Positions 1 to 8,740 of a DNA stretch of 64,000 nt are shown here, in pieces; within the stretch, counting starts at the first letter, position 1; every line of letters begins with the position of its first letter. Source of the stretch: Longimycelium tulufanense. GTDB taxonomy: Bacteria; Actinomycetota; Actinomycetes; Mycobacteriales; Pseudonocardiaceae. The translations under genes were made by a program, and so were the position numbers. The stretch spans positions 1-64,000 of the forward strand of contig NZ_BMMK01000003.1 in assembly GCF_014645795.1 (NCBI RefSeq), in the 5' to 3' direction. The notes under the pieces are model-generated. The model had not been told where the DNA came from. It worked only from the letters and a program-made list of their open reading frames with translations, and did no database searches.

Positions 1-253
1 AGATCGTCCACGAGTGGAGATCATCTACCCCACCTCAACGATCTACCAAGTGAGACACGCTCTAACTCACGAGCTGGGGAAAACGGTACGTCCGGCACCG
101 CCCCACCACAGTGGTCGAGTCGTTGTGTGCTCACCTTGGCCGTCTACCGGTCAACATCTGCTCACGTCCCCGCCGGGGACCGAACAAAAACGTGACCCTT
201 CTCAAGTTACCAGCGAGTAATGGTGGCGCTGTCACGCCGCTAGCCTGGCATTT

Positions 254-826
254 GTGCAGCCAGAACACCCCTCGGGTCAGGTGGCTCCGCCCCAGCCGCA
301 CCCACAGGCGCCACCGGTCGGGACCGTGCTCCCCTCGCATTACCGCCGGTGCTATGGCTGCGGCCCGGACCACGGTGCCGGGCTGCGGATGCGACTCACC
401 GTGGGTCAACAGGCTTCGATCCACGCCCAGCTCGAGGTGACCGATGACCACCAGGGCGCCCCGGGCCTGGCCCACGGCGGGTTGCTGGCCTGTGCACTGG
501 ACGAGGCCCTGGGCACGGTGGCCTGGCTGCTCGGCACGCCCGCGGTCACCGCCCGGCTGGAGACCGAATACCTCACCCCGGTGCCGGTCGGCTCGGTACT
601 GCACATCCACGCGCGCTGCACCGGGGTGACCGGGCGCAAGATCTCGCTGGTGGCAGAGGGCCGCCGCAACGGCCCCACCGGATCCCCCGCGGTACGCGCC
701 ACCGCACTGTTCCTCGCCGTGGACCTCGAGCACTTCACCACCCACGGGCGGGTCCACGACGTCGCCCAGGCCATGGCCGACCCCGACTTTGACACCATCC
801 GACGAGCGTTCGGCATCAACCCCTGA
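254..826 (+). CDS. PaaI-type hotdog-fold thioesterase
   Basis: A 190-residue protein starting at GTG. The middle, residues about 75-105, reads GLAHGGLLACALDEALG, which is the hotdog helix motif of PaaI/4HBT acyl-CoA thioesterases: HGG followed by a D/E-containing helix. Such enzymes hydrolyse the thioester of acyl- or aryl-CoA in the cytoplasm. The N-terminus is a proline-rich tail of about 30 residues with no known role. An HYRRCYGCG segment near residues 28-36 resembles the Cys-bearing lead-in of actinobacterial PaaI proteins. The gene stands alone; the next firm gene is 340 nt away. The substrate cannot be told from sequence. Confidence 0.8.
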   Translation: MQPEHPSGQVAPPQPHPQAPPVGTVLPSHYRRCYGCGPDHGAGLRMRLTVGQQASIHAQLEVTDDHQGAPGLAHGGLLACALDEALGTVAWLLGTPAVTARLETEYLTPVPVGSVLHIHARCTGVTGRKISLVAEGRRNGPTGSPAVRATALFLAVDLEHFTTHGRVHDVAQAMADPDFDTIRRAFGINP

Positions 827-1166
827 CACCCGAACGGCGCGCCCGGGGTACGGGTGGTGTTGCTGGCCGGTCGGCCCGACCGGGGTGCGATCATCCCGGC
901 CCGCGTACCGATCGCGCGGATCAGCCGCCGCCACACCGTGCTCGACGTGCCCCTGTCCATGCCAGGCGCCGACCCGACGACTCGGGCCGTCCGCTCCCAC
1001 CGAGCGGGCCTCGACCGGCTGTGGGCCCACCCTCTCGGGCGTTCTCGCAGCTCACGGGGATGTCGACGTCGTGGCCGGCCCCCTGGTGGGGCGCCGGGTC
1101 TCCCGGGGCGGATAGCCTGCGGCCAGAGATCACAGGGTAACGCGATGGCACCAGGATGAGACCAGC
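827..1166. other. Intergenic stretch, no firm gene
   Basis: No gene I can defend. A rightward reading frame from a GTG at 854 stays open to 1159 with fairly high third-position GC, so a small gene or a gene remnant is possible. It has no clear ribosome binding site, and its C-terminal half is a low-complexity Arg/Gly/Pro string. No strong hairpin or palindrome was seen. Confidence 0.3.
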
Positions 1167-1610
1167 ATGACCGCAACCCCCTCCTCGGCCGCACTGCGTC
1201 GGCTTCCGGTCGTGGTCGGCGTGCTCATCGTGGTGGCGGTGGTGGGTGGGCTGCTGTGGACCGGTCCCGTACGGTGCCTGGACGGCCCCGCGGACGCTGC
1301 GTCGGGAGTGGTCCTCGCAGGTGCCCTGGAGGGCGCAACGCCTCACGTCATCCAGGCGGAGCGCAGTACCGAGACCGCTGTCGTGCCGGAACCGGTCACC
1401 GATTCCCCCACACCTGACTGTTCGCCCCGCGGTGAGCACCACTCGTTCGCCACAGCGACGCGGCTGAGCAGCAGCGACAACACGGCGCCGATACGGCCGG
1501 TGGCGCACCATCGCGCCGGGCCTGTTGGCGCGGCCCGAGTCCCTCCTCCTGCCCTTGGGCCCCCGCCACAAGCCGTCGACCTCACCCTTCTGTCGGTGCT
1601 CCGGCTGTAA
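1167..1610 (+). CDS. Hypothetical single-pass membrane or secreted protein
   Basis: A 147-residue frame starting at ATG. Residues about 14-32 (VVVGVLIVVAVVGGLLW) form one hydrophobic helix preceded by two Arg, so the protein is probably anchored with its C-terminus outside. The remainder is Pro/Ala/Thr-rich and looks disordered. I recognise no family. The codon pattern is reasonable for this genome in the first 90 residues and weaker after that, so the true end could be earlier if there is a frameshift. It lies upstream of the DoxX gene on the same strand, but the 230 nt gap argues against tight coupling. Confidence 0.45.
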   Translation: MTATPSSAALRRLPVVVGVLIVVAVVGGLLWTGPVRCLDGPADAASGVVLAGALEGATPHVIQAERSTETAVVPEPVTDSPTPDCSPRGEHHSFATATRLSSSDNTAPIRPVAHHRAGPVGAARVPPPALGPPPQAVDLTLLSVLRL

Positions 1611-1840
1611 ACGACTGTCGCCGGTCCTCGTGCGGCCGCACCGGGCTGCGTGGCGGCAGTGGTGGGGCATGGCCTTGCCTGGCCACCAGGGGAACGTATT
1701 CCCGCTCCCGCGCAGAAACGGGATTACCGGTCGTTTCTCGTCGCCCTCGTGGCCATGCCGGGTGGTGTGCCCGACCGCGGGCATGGCCGGTTCCAAGTCC
1801 CCCACATTCCCCTTCTTCGACGTTCGTCAGGGAGTTCCTC

Positions 1841-2347
1841 GTGACCACCATCTCCGCGATCCGCGGCCGGTGTCAGCAGACCACTCGACGCCTCCACGCC
1901 CTGGGCTGGCTGCCCAACCTCGTCCTGCGGGTCAGCATCGGGTTCATGTTCGCCAGCGGCGCGGTCGGCAAGCTTGCCGATCTCGCCGCCTTCACGCGGC
2001 TGTTCGAACAGCTTGGCGTCCCCCAGGCGTCCTGGGCCGCACCGGTCGTGGCGTTGATCGAGCTGGTGGGGGGACTGGGCCTCATGGCCGGGGCAGCCAC
2101 CCGCCTGAGCGCGCTGGCCTTGGCCGCCATCATGATCGGCGCCACCCTGACCGCAGTGGCCCCGCCCCTGCACGACAAGTACCCGACCACCTGGGACTTC
2201 CTCAGCAACCTCTTCTATTCCCCAGAATGGCTCCTGGCCTGCCTGCTGGCCTGGCTGGTCTGCGCCGGCGCGGGCAAGGCCAGCGTGGACGCCCTCGTCT
2301 CCCGCCGCATCGCGACGTCCCAGCACACCGGCCACCGGAGTCCTTGA
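1841..2347 (+). CDS. DoxX family membrane protein
   Basis: 168 residues with about four hydrophobic helices, typical of DoxX/DoxD-like proteins. Seen: an N-terminal helix with LRVSIGFMFASGAVGKL, a middle helix with ALIELVGGLGLMAGAATRL, and two more towards the C-terminus (ALALAAIMIGATLTAVAP and LLACLLAWLVC). DoxX proteins are linked to redox homeostasis and thiosulfate or quinone chemistry in some organisms, but the role here is unknown. The start is GTG at 1841, supported by GGAG ten nucleotides upstream. The stop overlaps the ATG of the next gene by one base (TGATG), so the two are probably translationally coupled. Confidence 0.8.
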   Translation: MTTISAIRGRCQQTTRRLHALGWLPNLVLRVSIGFMFASGAVGKLADLAAFTRLFEQLGVPQASWAAPVVALIELVGGLGLMAGAATRLSALALAAIMIGATLTAVAPPLHDKYPTTWDFLSNLFYSPEWLLACLLAWLVCAGAGKASVDALVSRRIATSQHTGHRSP

Positions 2348-2769
2348 TGGTTATGTCCAGTGCGCCAACCGGCACACCCACGATCTACCCAACGCTGCTG
2401 TACCGGGATGTCAGAGCAGCGATCCAGCAACTCACGGAAGCTTTCGGTTTCACCCGGGCCGCGGTGTACGAAGGCGACGACGGCACCGTCGGGTACGCCG
2501 AACTGTCCTATGGCGACGGCACCGTGATGCTGAGCCCGAAGGCCACCGGCGGCATGGCCGACGACATGACCTCAGGTGCCGGAGCGACTGTCCTTTGTGT
2601 TCTGGTCGAAGACGCCGACGCACACTTCCAACAGGCACAGCGCGCCGGCGCGGAGATCCTCAGGCCACCCGCGGAGCAGCACGGCTCCCGTTCCTACACG
2701 GCCCGTGACGTCGACGGCAACATCTGGACCTTCGGAACCTACGCACCGGGAGCGAACCGGTCGACATAG
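2347..2769 (+). CDS. VOC (glyoxalase/bleomycin-resistance fold) family protein
   Basis: 140 residues. The ATG at 2347 shares its first base with the DoxX stop codon; a second in-frame ATG lies two codons on. The fold is read from paired beta-alpha-beta modules: IYPTLLYRDVRAAIQQLTEAFGF at the N-terminus and YTARDVDGNIWTFGTY at the C-terminus. Both are typical of PhnB/YycE-like VOC proteins, which can be lyases, dioxygenases or drug-binding proteins. It is short and probably works as a homodimer. The substrate is unknown. Coupling to DoxX suggests a shared redox or detoxification role (inference). Confidence 0.8.
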   Translation: MVMSSAPTGTPTIYPTLLYRDVRAAIQQLTEAFGFTRAAVYEGDDGTVGYAELSYGDGTVMLSPKATGGMADDMTSGAGATVLCVLVEDADAHFQQAQRAGAEILRPPAEQHGSRSYTARDVDGNIWTFGTYAPGANRST

Positions 2770-2989
2770 TCGACCGCTCCGCCGCGGACCAACCCGGCCG
2801 CTGCCGTGCGCGGACTCGTCGGCCCCCTGCGATTCCCAAGGCACGCCGTCGACGTCGGCACTCGGCGAGGCTGTCGGCCGTGGCGAGCGCAGGGGGCGAT
2901 GTGGTCGATGTGAGGGGACGGTGACACGCAACAGGCGAAGTTCAACACCCGGCGCAACGAAAGGGTAGGACGAGGAGGGATGGAGCGTC

Positions 2990-3854
2990 TTGCGTCTTGT
3001 TGAGGTTGCTCCCGGCGTGGAGCTGTGGATCCAAGACACCGGTGACGAGCACGCCCCGCCGTTGCTGCTGATCGCGGGTGCGAACGCGTCGGGTCTGACA
3101 TGGCCCAAGGAACTGGTGGACGCGCTCGCCCGGCACCACCGCGTGATCCGCTACGACCACCGGGATACCGGCCGTCCGACATGGGGGCCTTCGACGCGCA
3201 TCCCTACGACGCAACCGACCTCGCCAACGATGCGGTCGCCATCCTCGACGCCCTGGACGTGCACCGCGCCCACGTCGTGGGCTTGTCCCTTGGCGGCAAT
3301 CTCATCCAGTTGCTGCTGCTTGACCATCGCGACGGACTGCTGTCCGCCACGGTGGTGGGCGCCCGCGCACTCGGCACTTTCGCCGCGGCCCGGACACGCC
3401 GGATCTGCCCGGTCCCGACCCGAGGATGTTCCGTGTGTTTGCGCAGGTTGGCAAACCCCGTGACCGCGAGGCGGAGATCACCTGGCGGGTGGAGGAGTTC
3501 TGGCGGCTGCTCAACGGACCCGTGCTGCCCTTCGACGCCGAGTGGTTCCGCCGGTTTGAGGAACGACTGATCGACCACACCGGGAGGCTTGACTTCCCCA
3601 CCACGCACAACCTCATCTTCCCCACCGGGCTCGACCGCGCGACCGAACTGGCCAACGTCAGCACCCCGACGCTGGTCATCGACACCCCCGAAGACCCGGT
3701 CAACCCGCCGCCCCACGCCCGCCACCTGGCCTGCCTCATCCCCACCGCCCGGCTGGTCACCATCCCGGGCATGGGACACGCGCTCAGCCCCGCGATCTTC
3801 TCCCCGCTGACCGAGGCGATCCTCACCCACACCACAACGGTTGATCGTCACTGA
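2990..3854 (+). pseudogene. Alpha/beta hydrolase broken by two frameshifts
   Basis: Three successive frames together spell one alpha/beta hydrolase of about 288 residues. The first, from a TTG at 2990, covers the N-terminal strands and RYDHRDTGR. The second, from about 3181, carries the nucleophile elbow GLSLGG. The third, from about 3400 to 3854, carries the cap and the acid/His end (PGMGHAL). Each junction fits loss of one base, the first in a run of five G at 3183-3187. The length of 865 nt is two short of a multiple of three, as expected. It is a pseudogene, or intact if these are sequence errors. The closest enzymes in appearance are aclacinomycin-methylesterase-like hydrolases (inference). 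Confidence 0.75.
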
Positions 3855-4124
3855 CCCTGACCTGGCGAGTTCGGCCCCCACCCCCACCACAACGGGGCCG
3901 CAACCGCCCAACAGCGGAACGGCCCCGAAGGGAGCGGTTCGCACAATGACTAATCGGTGGACCAGACGGTCCCCATAAGAACCACCCGGTGTTGGTCGGC
4001 ACCCACCGGGACCACGCTGGGCCGCAAGAAACTCGCACCGTGGGGGTCTGGGGGCTCGGCCCCCCAACATCATGAACCGGCGACGCGGTCCGCGCTTTCC
4101 GCGGACACACGTCCCCTGAGCCGG

Positions 4125-4198
4125 TGGGGCCGGTGGGATTCGAACCCACACTGGCACGGACCTAAACCGTGTGCCTCTGCCAGTTGGGCTACGGCCCC
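4125..4198 (-). tRNA. tRNA with anticodon UAG, class I fold (nominal tRNA-Leu)
   Basis: The minus strand folds into a full cloverleaf of 74 nt. It has a 7-bp acceptor stem (GGGGCCG with CGGCCCC), a D arm with GG in the loop and one C-A mismatch, and a 5-bp anticodon stem (CACGG with CCGTG) around loop TTTAGGT. A 5-nt variable loop (CCAGT) follows, then a perfect T arm (GTGGG, TTCGAAT, CCCAC) and discriminator A. No CCA is encoded. The anticodon UAG would read the Leu codon CUA. Leu tRNAs in bacteria normally carry a long variable arm, absent here, so the amino acid identity is uncertain. Confidence 0.85.
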
Positions 4199-4355
4199 GT
4201 GCCCGGCGGGCCGGTTCGGCCGGGCCGGGCACGATCAGCGTAAGGTGTCGGTCGCGCGGGCGGGCGCGGGACCCGGTGTTCCGGTGTCCCCCACTGGTCG
4301 ACCGGGCCCGGTCGACTACGGTTGGCGCAGGTAGGCACCGGTGCGAGGAGGACAC

Positions 4356-4577
4356 GTGGCGCGGGACCCCGAGACCATCCAGCGCGAGATCGAGCAGGCG
4401 CGTGACGCGCTGGCCGCCACGCTGGACGAGTTGGGCACCAGGGCCAACCCGCAGCGCCTGGTGTCGGCGGGCAGGGCCGAGGTACGGGCGAAGCTGGACG
4501 ACCCGAAGGTGCGGTACCCGCTGATCGCGTTGGGTGCCCTGGTCGTCCTGGTCCTGTTGCGCAAGCTCTTCCGCTGA
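4356..4577 (+). CDS. DUF3618 family small membrane protein
   Basis: 73 residues. It begins ARDPETIQREIEQARDALAATLDELGTRANP, the hallmark of DUF3618, followed by a C-terminal hydrophobic helix (YPLIALGALVVLVLL) and a basic tail. It is therefore a small, probably tail-anchored inner membrane protein with an amphipathic or coiled-coil N-terminus. The GTG at 4356 is chosen because GAGGAG lies 5 nt upstream; the in-frame GTG at 4341 is less likely. Function is unknown. In mycobacteria the homologue lies next to bcp (as I recall, Rv2520c-Rv2521); here bcp is 20 kb away, beyond the purine cluster. Confidence 0.85.
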   Translation: MARDPETIQREIEQARDALAATLDELGTRANPQRLVSAGRAEVRAKLDDPKVRYPLIALGALVVLVLLRKLFR

Positions 4578-4594
4578 GCCCCTTTTCCGCCAAC

Positions 4595-4609
4595 CGGGGG
4601 TAACCCCCG
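4595..4609. terminator. Short hairpin between convergent genes
   Basis: CGGGGG and CCCCCG pair around a 3-nt loop just after the DUF3618 gene and before the end of the convergent TetR gene. A weaker AGCCC...GGGCT pair follows. There is no U tract, so termination activity is a guess. Confidence 0.35.
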
Positions 4610-4667
4610 AGCCCTGCTCGAGTCGGGCTGGGAAGGTCCGGTAGGCAGTCCGGCCCGTCCCGGGGTG

Positions 4668-5330
4668 TCAGCGCAGTGCCGGCAGCAACACCCGGTCGAC
4701 CAGGCCGGCCACGAACATGGCGTCCAGCGGCTCGCCGCTGAGCATCAGCCGGTACACCAGCGCCCCGCCGGCCAGTTCCACGACTAGCCGCACCGGCGCG
4801 TCCGGCCGCACCTCGCCGCGTTGCCGGCCACGCTCCAGGATCCGGTCCAGCACGGCGTGCTGGGAGGCCAGGAACGTGTGCCGGAAGGCACTGGCCAGTT
4901 CGGGCTCGTGCGGCAGTTCCCCGACCAGGGCCTGGGCCGCCTTGCCGATCGGCCCGGTGAGGAAGGTGCCGAAGCTGGTGAGGAACTCGCGCAGGTCGCC
5001 GCCGACCGACCCGGTGTCCGGCTCGGGCAGGTTCCGGCTGGCCAACTGGTTGGTGGTGTCGATCACCAGGTCGAGCTTGGACTCCCAGCGCCGGTAGATG
5101 GTGGCCTTGCCGGCGCGGGCCCGGGCGGCCACCGCGTCCATGGTGAGCGCGCGGTACCCGACCTCGGCCATCACCTCCAGCGCGGCCTGTCGCAGTGCCT
5201 CGTCCCTGCTCGCGTCGCGCGGACGGCCGCGCTGGGCTGCTGCGCGCGGCTCGTCCTGGGCCGCCGTGGCCAACACTGCCTCCTCCTGGCTCACCGTGCC
5301 GGGCACGATCAAGCTCGTCCGGCGCAGCAC
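4668..5330 (-). CDS. TetR/AcrR family transcriptional regulator
   Basis: About 220 residues. After a short disordered N-terminus comes GRPRDASRDEALRQAALEV and a helix-turn-helix ending in KATIYRRWESKLDLV, the diagnostic TetR DNA-binding region (residues about 35-85). The C-terminal part is all helical and resembles the TetR_C_11-like ligand and dimer domain (inference). Such proteins repress their own or neighbouring genes until they bind a small molecule. No transporter or enzyme target is adjacent: the neighbour upstream is the small acidic protein at 5406. The start is uncertain; GTG at 5330 or GTG at 5294 are both possible and neither has a good ribosome binding site. Confidence 0.85.
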   Translation of the reverse strand: MLRRTSLIVPGTVSQEEAVLATAAQDEPRAAAQRGRPRDASRDEALRQAALEVMAEVGYRALTMDAVAARARAGKATIYRRWESKLDLVIDTTNQLASRNLPEPDTGSVGGDLREFLTSFGTFLTGPIGKAAQALVGELPHEPELASAFRHTFLASQHAVLDRILERGRQRGEVRPDAPVRLVVELAGGALVYRLMLSGEPLDAMFVAGLVDRVLLPALR

Positions 5331-5405
5331 ATCCTAGGCCGCTCCCGATCGCGGCGGTGAGCTGGGACGATGCGCCACGCGGCATGAGTTTGCGCCGGCA
5401 AGAGT

Positions 5406-5801
5406 CTAGCCACGCCCGCCGACGGGCTCGCCCTCCTGCACCGCCTCGTCCGCGAGCACGGCCTCGTCGGCCTCGTCGGCCTTCTCGGTGTCCGGCTCGG
5501 TGCTCTCCGTAGCCGCCTCTCTCCGGTCGGCCGCGGGCTCCTCCCACCACCCGGCGGGCAGCTCACCGTGGCGGGCCTGCAGGTAGGCCGCGGTGAAGTC
5601 GAAGGCGTTGCCCTCCAACAGGTGCACGACCGTGCGCCGATCCGCCTGCGGGACCAGTTCCTCGACGATCTCCTCGGCGCGGTCGCGGGCCGCGACGAGC
5701 CCGGACGCCTCGGCGGTGCGTTCCTTCTCGCCCGCGGTGACGACGACCTTCCAGTCCTCGCCCGCGGGCTCGTAGTTGACGGTGACAGGCGTGTTCGCCA
5801 T
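5406..5801 (-). CDS. Conserved small acidic protein of unknown function
   Basis: 131 residues from an ATG preceded by GGGGGAG. The N-terminal 90 residues (NTPVTVNYEPAGEDWKVVV onward) look like a compact beta-rich then helical domain: a predicted beta hairpin, a helix with several Glu, then HLLEGNAFDFTAAYLQARHG. The tail is very rich in Glu, Asp and Ala and probably disordered. I do not recognise a named family. It is transcribed towards the TetR gene with 75 nt between them, so the two may share a transcript. Confidence 0.65.
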   Translation of the reverse strand: MANTPVTVNYEPAGEDWKVVVTAGEKERTAEASGLVAARDRAEEIVEELVPQADRRTVVHLLEGNAFDFTAAYLQARHGELPAGWWEEPAADRREAATESTEPDTEKADEADEAVLADEAVQEGEPVGGRG

Positions 5802-5886
5802 GGCTCCCCCTCCCCCGTGCGCGCGTCCCACCCCCGGGACACGCCACTTGCCAATCCCCAAATTAACCCGTTCGAGTTAAGACACG

Positions 5887-6522
5887 TTACCCGTCCGGGA
5901 GGTCTTCCGGCCGATCGGCGTCGGCCCCGTCCGCAACGTCTTCACACTGCACGAGCATCAACTCGTGCTGGCGCAGATATTCCCGGGCGCCGGAATCGCC
6001 GACGGCCGCCGCACGCACTCCCGCCCAGTGCTCCCGCCCCAGCAGCACCGGATGTCCTCGCTCGCCGTGGTAGCTGGCGGCGGCCAGGACCCCGGGTGCG
6101 CTGTGCGCGACGAGACGTCGCACGGCGTTCGGGGTGACCCCGGGCATGTCGACCGGCAAGACGACCACGGCCGGCACGGCCGGCCGCTCTCCGAGCACTC
6201 CCAGCCCGACCCGCAACGAGGACCCCATCCCCGTCGGCCAGTTCGGGTTGTCCACGATCACACAACCGGCCAGCGGAGCCCGTGCCCGCACCTCCTCGGC
6301 CGCGGCCCCCAGTACCACCACCACGGGGTCGCAGCCGCCCGCGCGCAGAACCTCGGCCGCCCGCGTGACCAGGAGGGAGCCGCGGTACCGGACAAGAGCC
6401 TTCGGCATGCCAAAGCGGCGCCCCGCCCCGGCGGCCAGCACGAGACCCGCCGGAACAGTCACACCGACCTCGCTCCCCGGCGCCGCGGCATCACGGTGTG
6501 CGTGCGGCCGGGACGCGGTCAT
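5887..6522 (-). CDS. MocA/MobA-like nucleotidyltransferase (molybdenum cofactor cytidylyltransferase)
   Basis: 211 residues. After about 20 residues comes GLVLAAGAGRRFGMPKAL, the NTP-binding signature of the MobA/MocA family, then DNPNWPTGMGSSLRVGL and VLPVDMPGVTP, whose Asp residues bind Mg-NTP. MocA forms molybdopterin cytosine dinucleotide for xanthine-dehydrogenase-family enzymes, consistent with the neighbouring xdh genes. The ATG at 6522 lies inside the end of the XdhC gene (32 nt overlap), which indicates coupling. A GTG a few codons later is an alternative start. CTP rather than GTP use is inferred from context only. Last gene of the leftward purine cluster. Confidence 0.8.
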   Translation of the reverse strand: MTASRPHAHRDAAAPGSEVGVTVPAGLVLAAGAGRRFGMPKALVRYRGSLLVTRAAEVLRAGGCDPVVVVLGAAAEEVRARAPLAGCVIVDNPNWPTGMGSSLRVGLGVLGERPAVPAVVVLPVDMPGVTPNAVRRLVAHSAPGVLAAASYHGERGHPVLLGREHWAGVRAAAVGDSGAREYLRQHELMLVQCEDVADGADADRPEDLPDG

Positions 6523-7621
6523 GGTGGATCGGGCCTTCGGTCGTCGCCAGCGGCGTGCCACTGCCTCCCCGCCGGGTGGCGATGATCTCGGCGGCGATCG
6601 ACACCGCCGTCTCCTCCGCCGTGCGCGCACCCAGGTCCAGGCCGATCGGTGCGTGCAGCCGCGCCAGCTCGGTCTCGGTCACCCCGGCCTCGCGCAGTCG
6701 CCGCACCCGGTCGGCGTGCGTGCGGCGCGACCCCAGTGCGCCCACGTACGCCAGCGGGCGGCGTAGTGCCTCCGCCAGGACCGGCACGTCGAACTTGGCG
6801 TCGTGGGTCAGTACGCACACGACGGTCCGCTCGTCGGTCCCGGTGCGTGCCAGGTACTTGTGCGGCCACTCGACGACGACCTCGTGTGCCTGCGGGAAGC
6901 GGACCGGTGTGGCGAACACCGGCCGTGCGTCGCACACCGTCACGCGGTAGCCGAGGAAACGCCCCATGGCGGCAACCGCTGCGGCGTAATCGATCGCGCC
7001 GAAGACCAGCATGCGCGGCGCGGTTACCCACGACTCGACGAAAACAACACACTCGGTCGTCCCGTCGTGGCACACCGTGCGCAGCCCGGTCAAGCCCTGT
7101 TCGAGCATGGCCCGCGTTTCGGCCACCACGACCGAGTCCAGCTCGGGCAGGCCCGTTGATCCGCTGTCGTGAGCTCCGAAGACCGCCAACGCGCGCCCCA
7201 CCAGCTCGGCAGGGCCGCCCACCACCCGTGCCAGCGCCACCTGCTCCCCGGCTTCGGCCGCCACGTGCTCGGCGGCCACGGCCACCCGCAGCGCCGTCAC
7301 GATCGCCGGGGCCTCGACCAGCTGCACGAACACGTCCAGCTCGCCACCGCAGGACAGCCCGACGGCGAAGGCGTCCTCGGCCGAGTAGCCGAAGGATTCC
7401 CGCCGTGGCTGCCCGTCCGCGAGAACCTCTTGGGCCAGCTGGTAAACGGCGCCCTCGACGCAGCCTCCGGACACGCTCCCGATGACGACGCCGTCGGCCC
7501 GCACGGCCATGGCGGCGCCCAGCTCGCGCGGCGTACTGCCGCGCACGGCCACGACACTGGCCACGGCGAACCGTTCGCCCGCCGCGACCCACTCGACAAG
7601 CTGCGCTGCGATGTCCTTCAT
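6491..7621 (-). CDS. XdhC/CoxI family molybdenum cofactor insertion protein
   Basis: 376 residues from an ATG at 7621. The N-terminal domain has VASVVAVRGSTPRELGAAM and the diagnostic GSVSGGCVEG and SCGGELDVF motifs of XdhC/CoxI. The C-terminal half has a Rossmann-like segment (MLVFGAIDYAAAVAAMGRFL) and LTHDAKFDVPVL...YVGALGSRRTH, also family hallmarks. XdhC binds molybdenum cofactor, promotes its sulfuration and delivers it to xanthine dehydrogenase in the cytoplasm. It lies 100 nt downstream of moaA and overlaps the MocA-like gene, so cofactor synthesis and insertion are encoded together. The longer upstream frame to 7777 is not needed. Confidence 0.9.
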   Translation of the reverse strand: MKDIAAQLVEWVAAGERFAVASVVAVRGSTPRELGAAMAVRADGVVIGSVSGGCVEGAVYQLAQEVLADGQPRRESFGYSAEDAFAVGLSCGGELDVFVQLVEAPAIVTALRVAVAAEHVAAEAGEQVALARVVGGPAELVGRALAVFGAHDSGSTGLPELDSVVVAETRAMLEQGLTGLRTVCHDGTTECVVFVESWVTAPRMLVFGAIDYAAAVAAMGRFLGYRVTVCDARPVFATPVRFPQAHEVVVEWPHKYLARTGTDERTVVCVLTHDAKFDVPVLAEALRRPLAYVGALGSRRTHADRVRRLREAGVTETELARLHAPIGLDLGARTAEETAVSIAAEIIATRRGGSGTPLATTEGPIHHDRVPAARTP

Positions 7622-7721
7622 CGCGACCTCCAGGTCAGGCGGTCCCGGGCGGCGAGCGCCGCGGGCCACCGGAAGGACCCACGTCCAGCACACACCCCGC
7701 AGCCGGAAGTTGCCACCGTCG

Positions 7722-8735
7722 TCAACCCCCGATCGCGGCCATCGGCCGCTCCGGTTGCTCGAAGTCGGGCTCGGCAATGCGGTGACCGGCGCCTTTGCCC
7801 GCCACCGCGGCCAGCCACAGCTCGGCCAGCTTCGCGTCGGAGGCGCCGTGACGCAGCGCGCCCCGCAGGTCGGTCTCGGCCGTGGCGAACAGGCAGGCCC
7901 GCAGCTGGCCGTCCGCGGTGAGCCGGAGCCGGTTGCACGAGCCGCAGAACGGCCTGCTGACCGGGGCGACCACGCCGACGGTCGCCGGGCCGCCGTCCGC
8001 CGCGCGCACGCCGTCGAGCAGGTAGGTCTCGGCAGGCGCGGACCCGCGGCCCGGCACGGGGGTGAGCGACCAGCGGGCGGCCAGCCGGTCCAGCACCTCG
8101 GCCGCGCCGACCACCGCGTCCGGAGTCCAGTCGCGTTGCGCGTCCAGCGGCATCTGCTCCAGGAACCGCACCTGGTAGCCGTGCTCGACGCAGAACTCGG
8201 CGAGGTCGACGACCTCGTCGTCGTTGACGCCCCGCTGCACGACCACGTTGACCTTCATCGGGTGCAGCCCGGCGGCGGCCGCCGCGGCGAGCCCGGCGAG
8301 CACCTCGTCTAGCCGGTCCCGCCGGGTGAGGTGGTGGAACCGGTCCCGGCGCAACGTGTCCAGCGAGACGTTGACGCGGTCCAGGCCGGCCCCGGCCAGC
8401 GGCCCGGCGAGCCGGGCCAGCCCGACCCCGTTGCTGGTCATCGCCAGCGCCGGCCGCGGCCGGAGAGCCGCCAGGGCACGCACGATGTCCACCAGGCCGC
8501 GGCGCAACAGCGGTTCGCCCCCGGTCAACCGGATCGAGGTGATCCCCAGCTCGCGCACGGCGAGCCCCACGGCACGGACGACCTCGCCGTCGGTGAGCAG
8601 ACTGGCCTTGCTCAGCCACGGCAGGCCCTCGGCGGGCATGCAGTAGCGGCAGCGCAGGTCGCACTTGTCGATCAGGGACACCCGGAGGTCGGTGTGTACC
8701 CGACCGAACCGGTCGACCAGGGGACGAACAGCCAT
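7722..8735 (-). CDS. moaA: GTP 3',8-cyclase MoaA (radical SAM)
   Basis: 337 residues, normal for MoaA. The N-terminal CDLRCRYC is the CxxxCxxC radical-SAM cluster ligand motif, followed by RLTGGEPLLRRG. The C-terminal FCGSCNRLRLTADGQLRACLF carries the second 4Fe-4S cluster that binds GTP. MoaA converts GTP to cyclic dehydro-GTP, the first step of molybdopterin synthesis. The conserved double-Gly C-terminus of classical MoaA is present in form (AAIGG). Its ATG lies 5 nt after the stop of the permease gene, so it is in the same operon and supplies cofactor for xanthine dehydrogenase. Confidence 0.95.
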   Translation of the reverse strand: MAVRPLVDRFGRVHTDLRVSLIDKCDLRCRYCMPAEGLPWLSKASLLTDGEVVRAVGLAVRELGITSIRLTGGEPLLRRGLVDIVRALAALRPRPALAMTSNGVGLARLAGPLAGAGLDRVNVSLDTLRRDRFHHLTRRDRLDEVLAGLAAAAAAGLHPMKVNVVVQRGVNDDEVVDLAEFCVEHGYQVRFLEQMPLDAQRDWTPDAVVGAAEVLDRLAARWSLTPVPGRGSAPAETYLLDGVRAADGGPATVGVVAPVSRPFCGSCNRLRLTADGQLRACLFATAETDLRGALRHGASDAKLAELWLAAVAGKGAGHRIAEPDFEQPERPMAAIGG

Positions 8736-8740
8736 TGTTC

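Noticed and set aside
131-1030. Leftward open frame opposite the thioesterase gene
   Set aside because: Antisense to a recognisable hotdog thioesterase and low in complexity.
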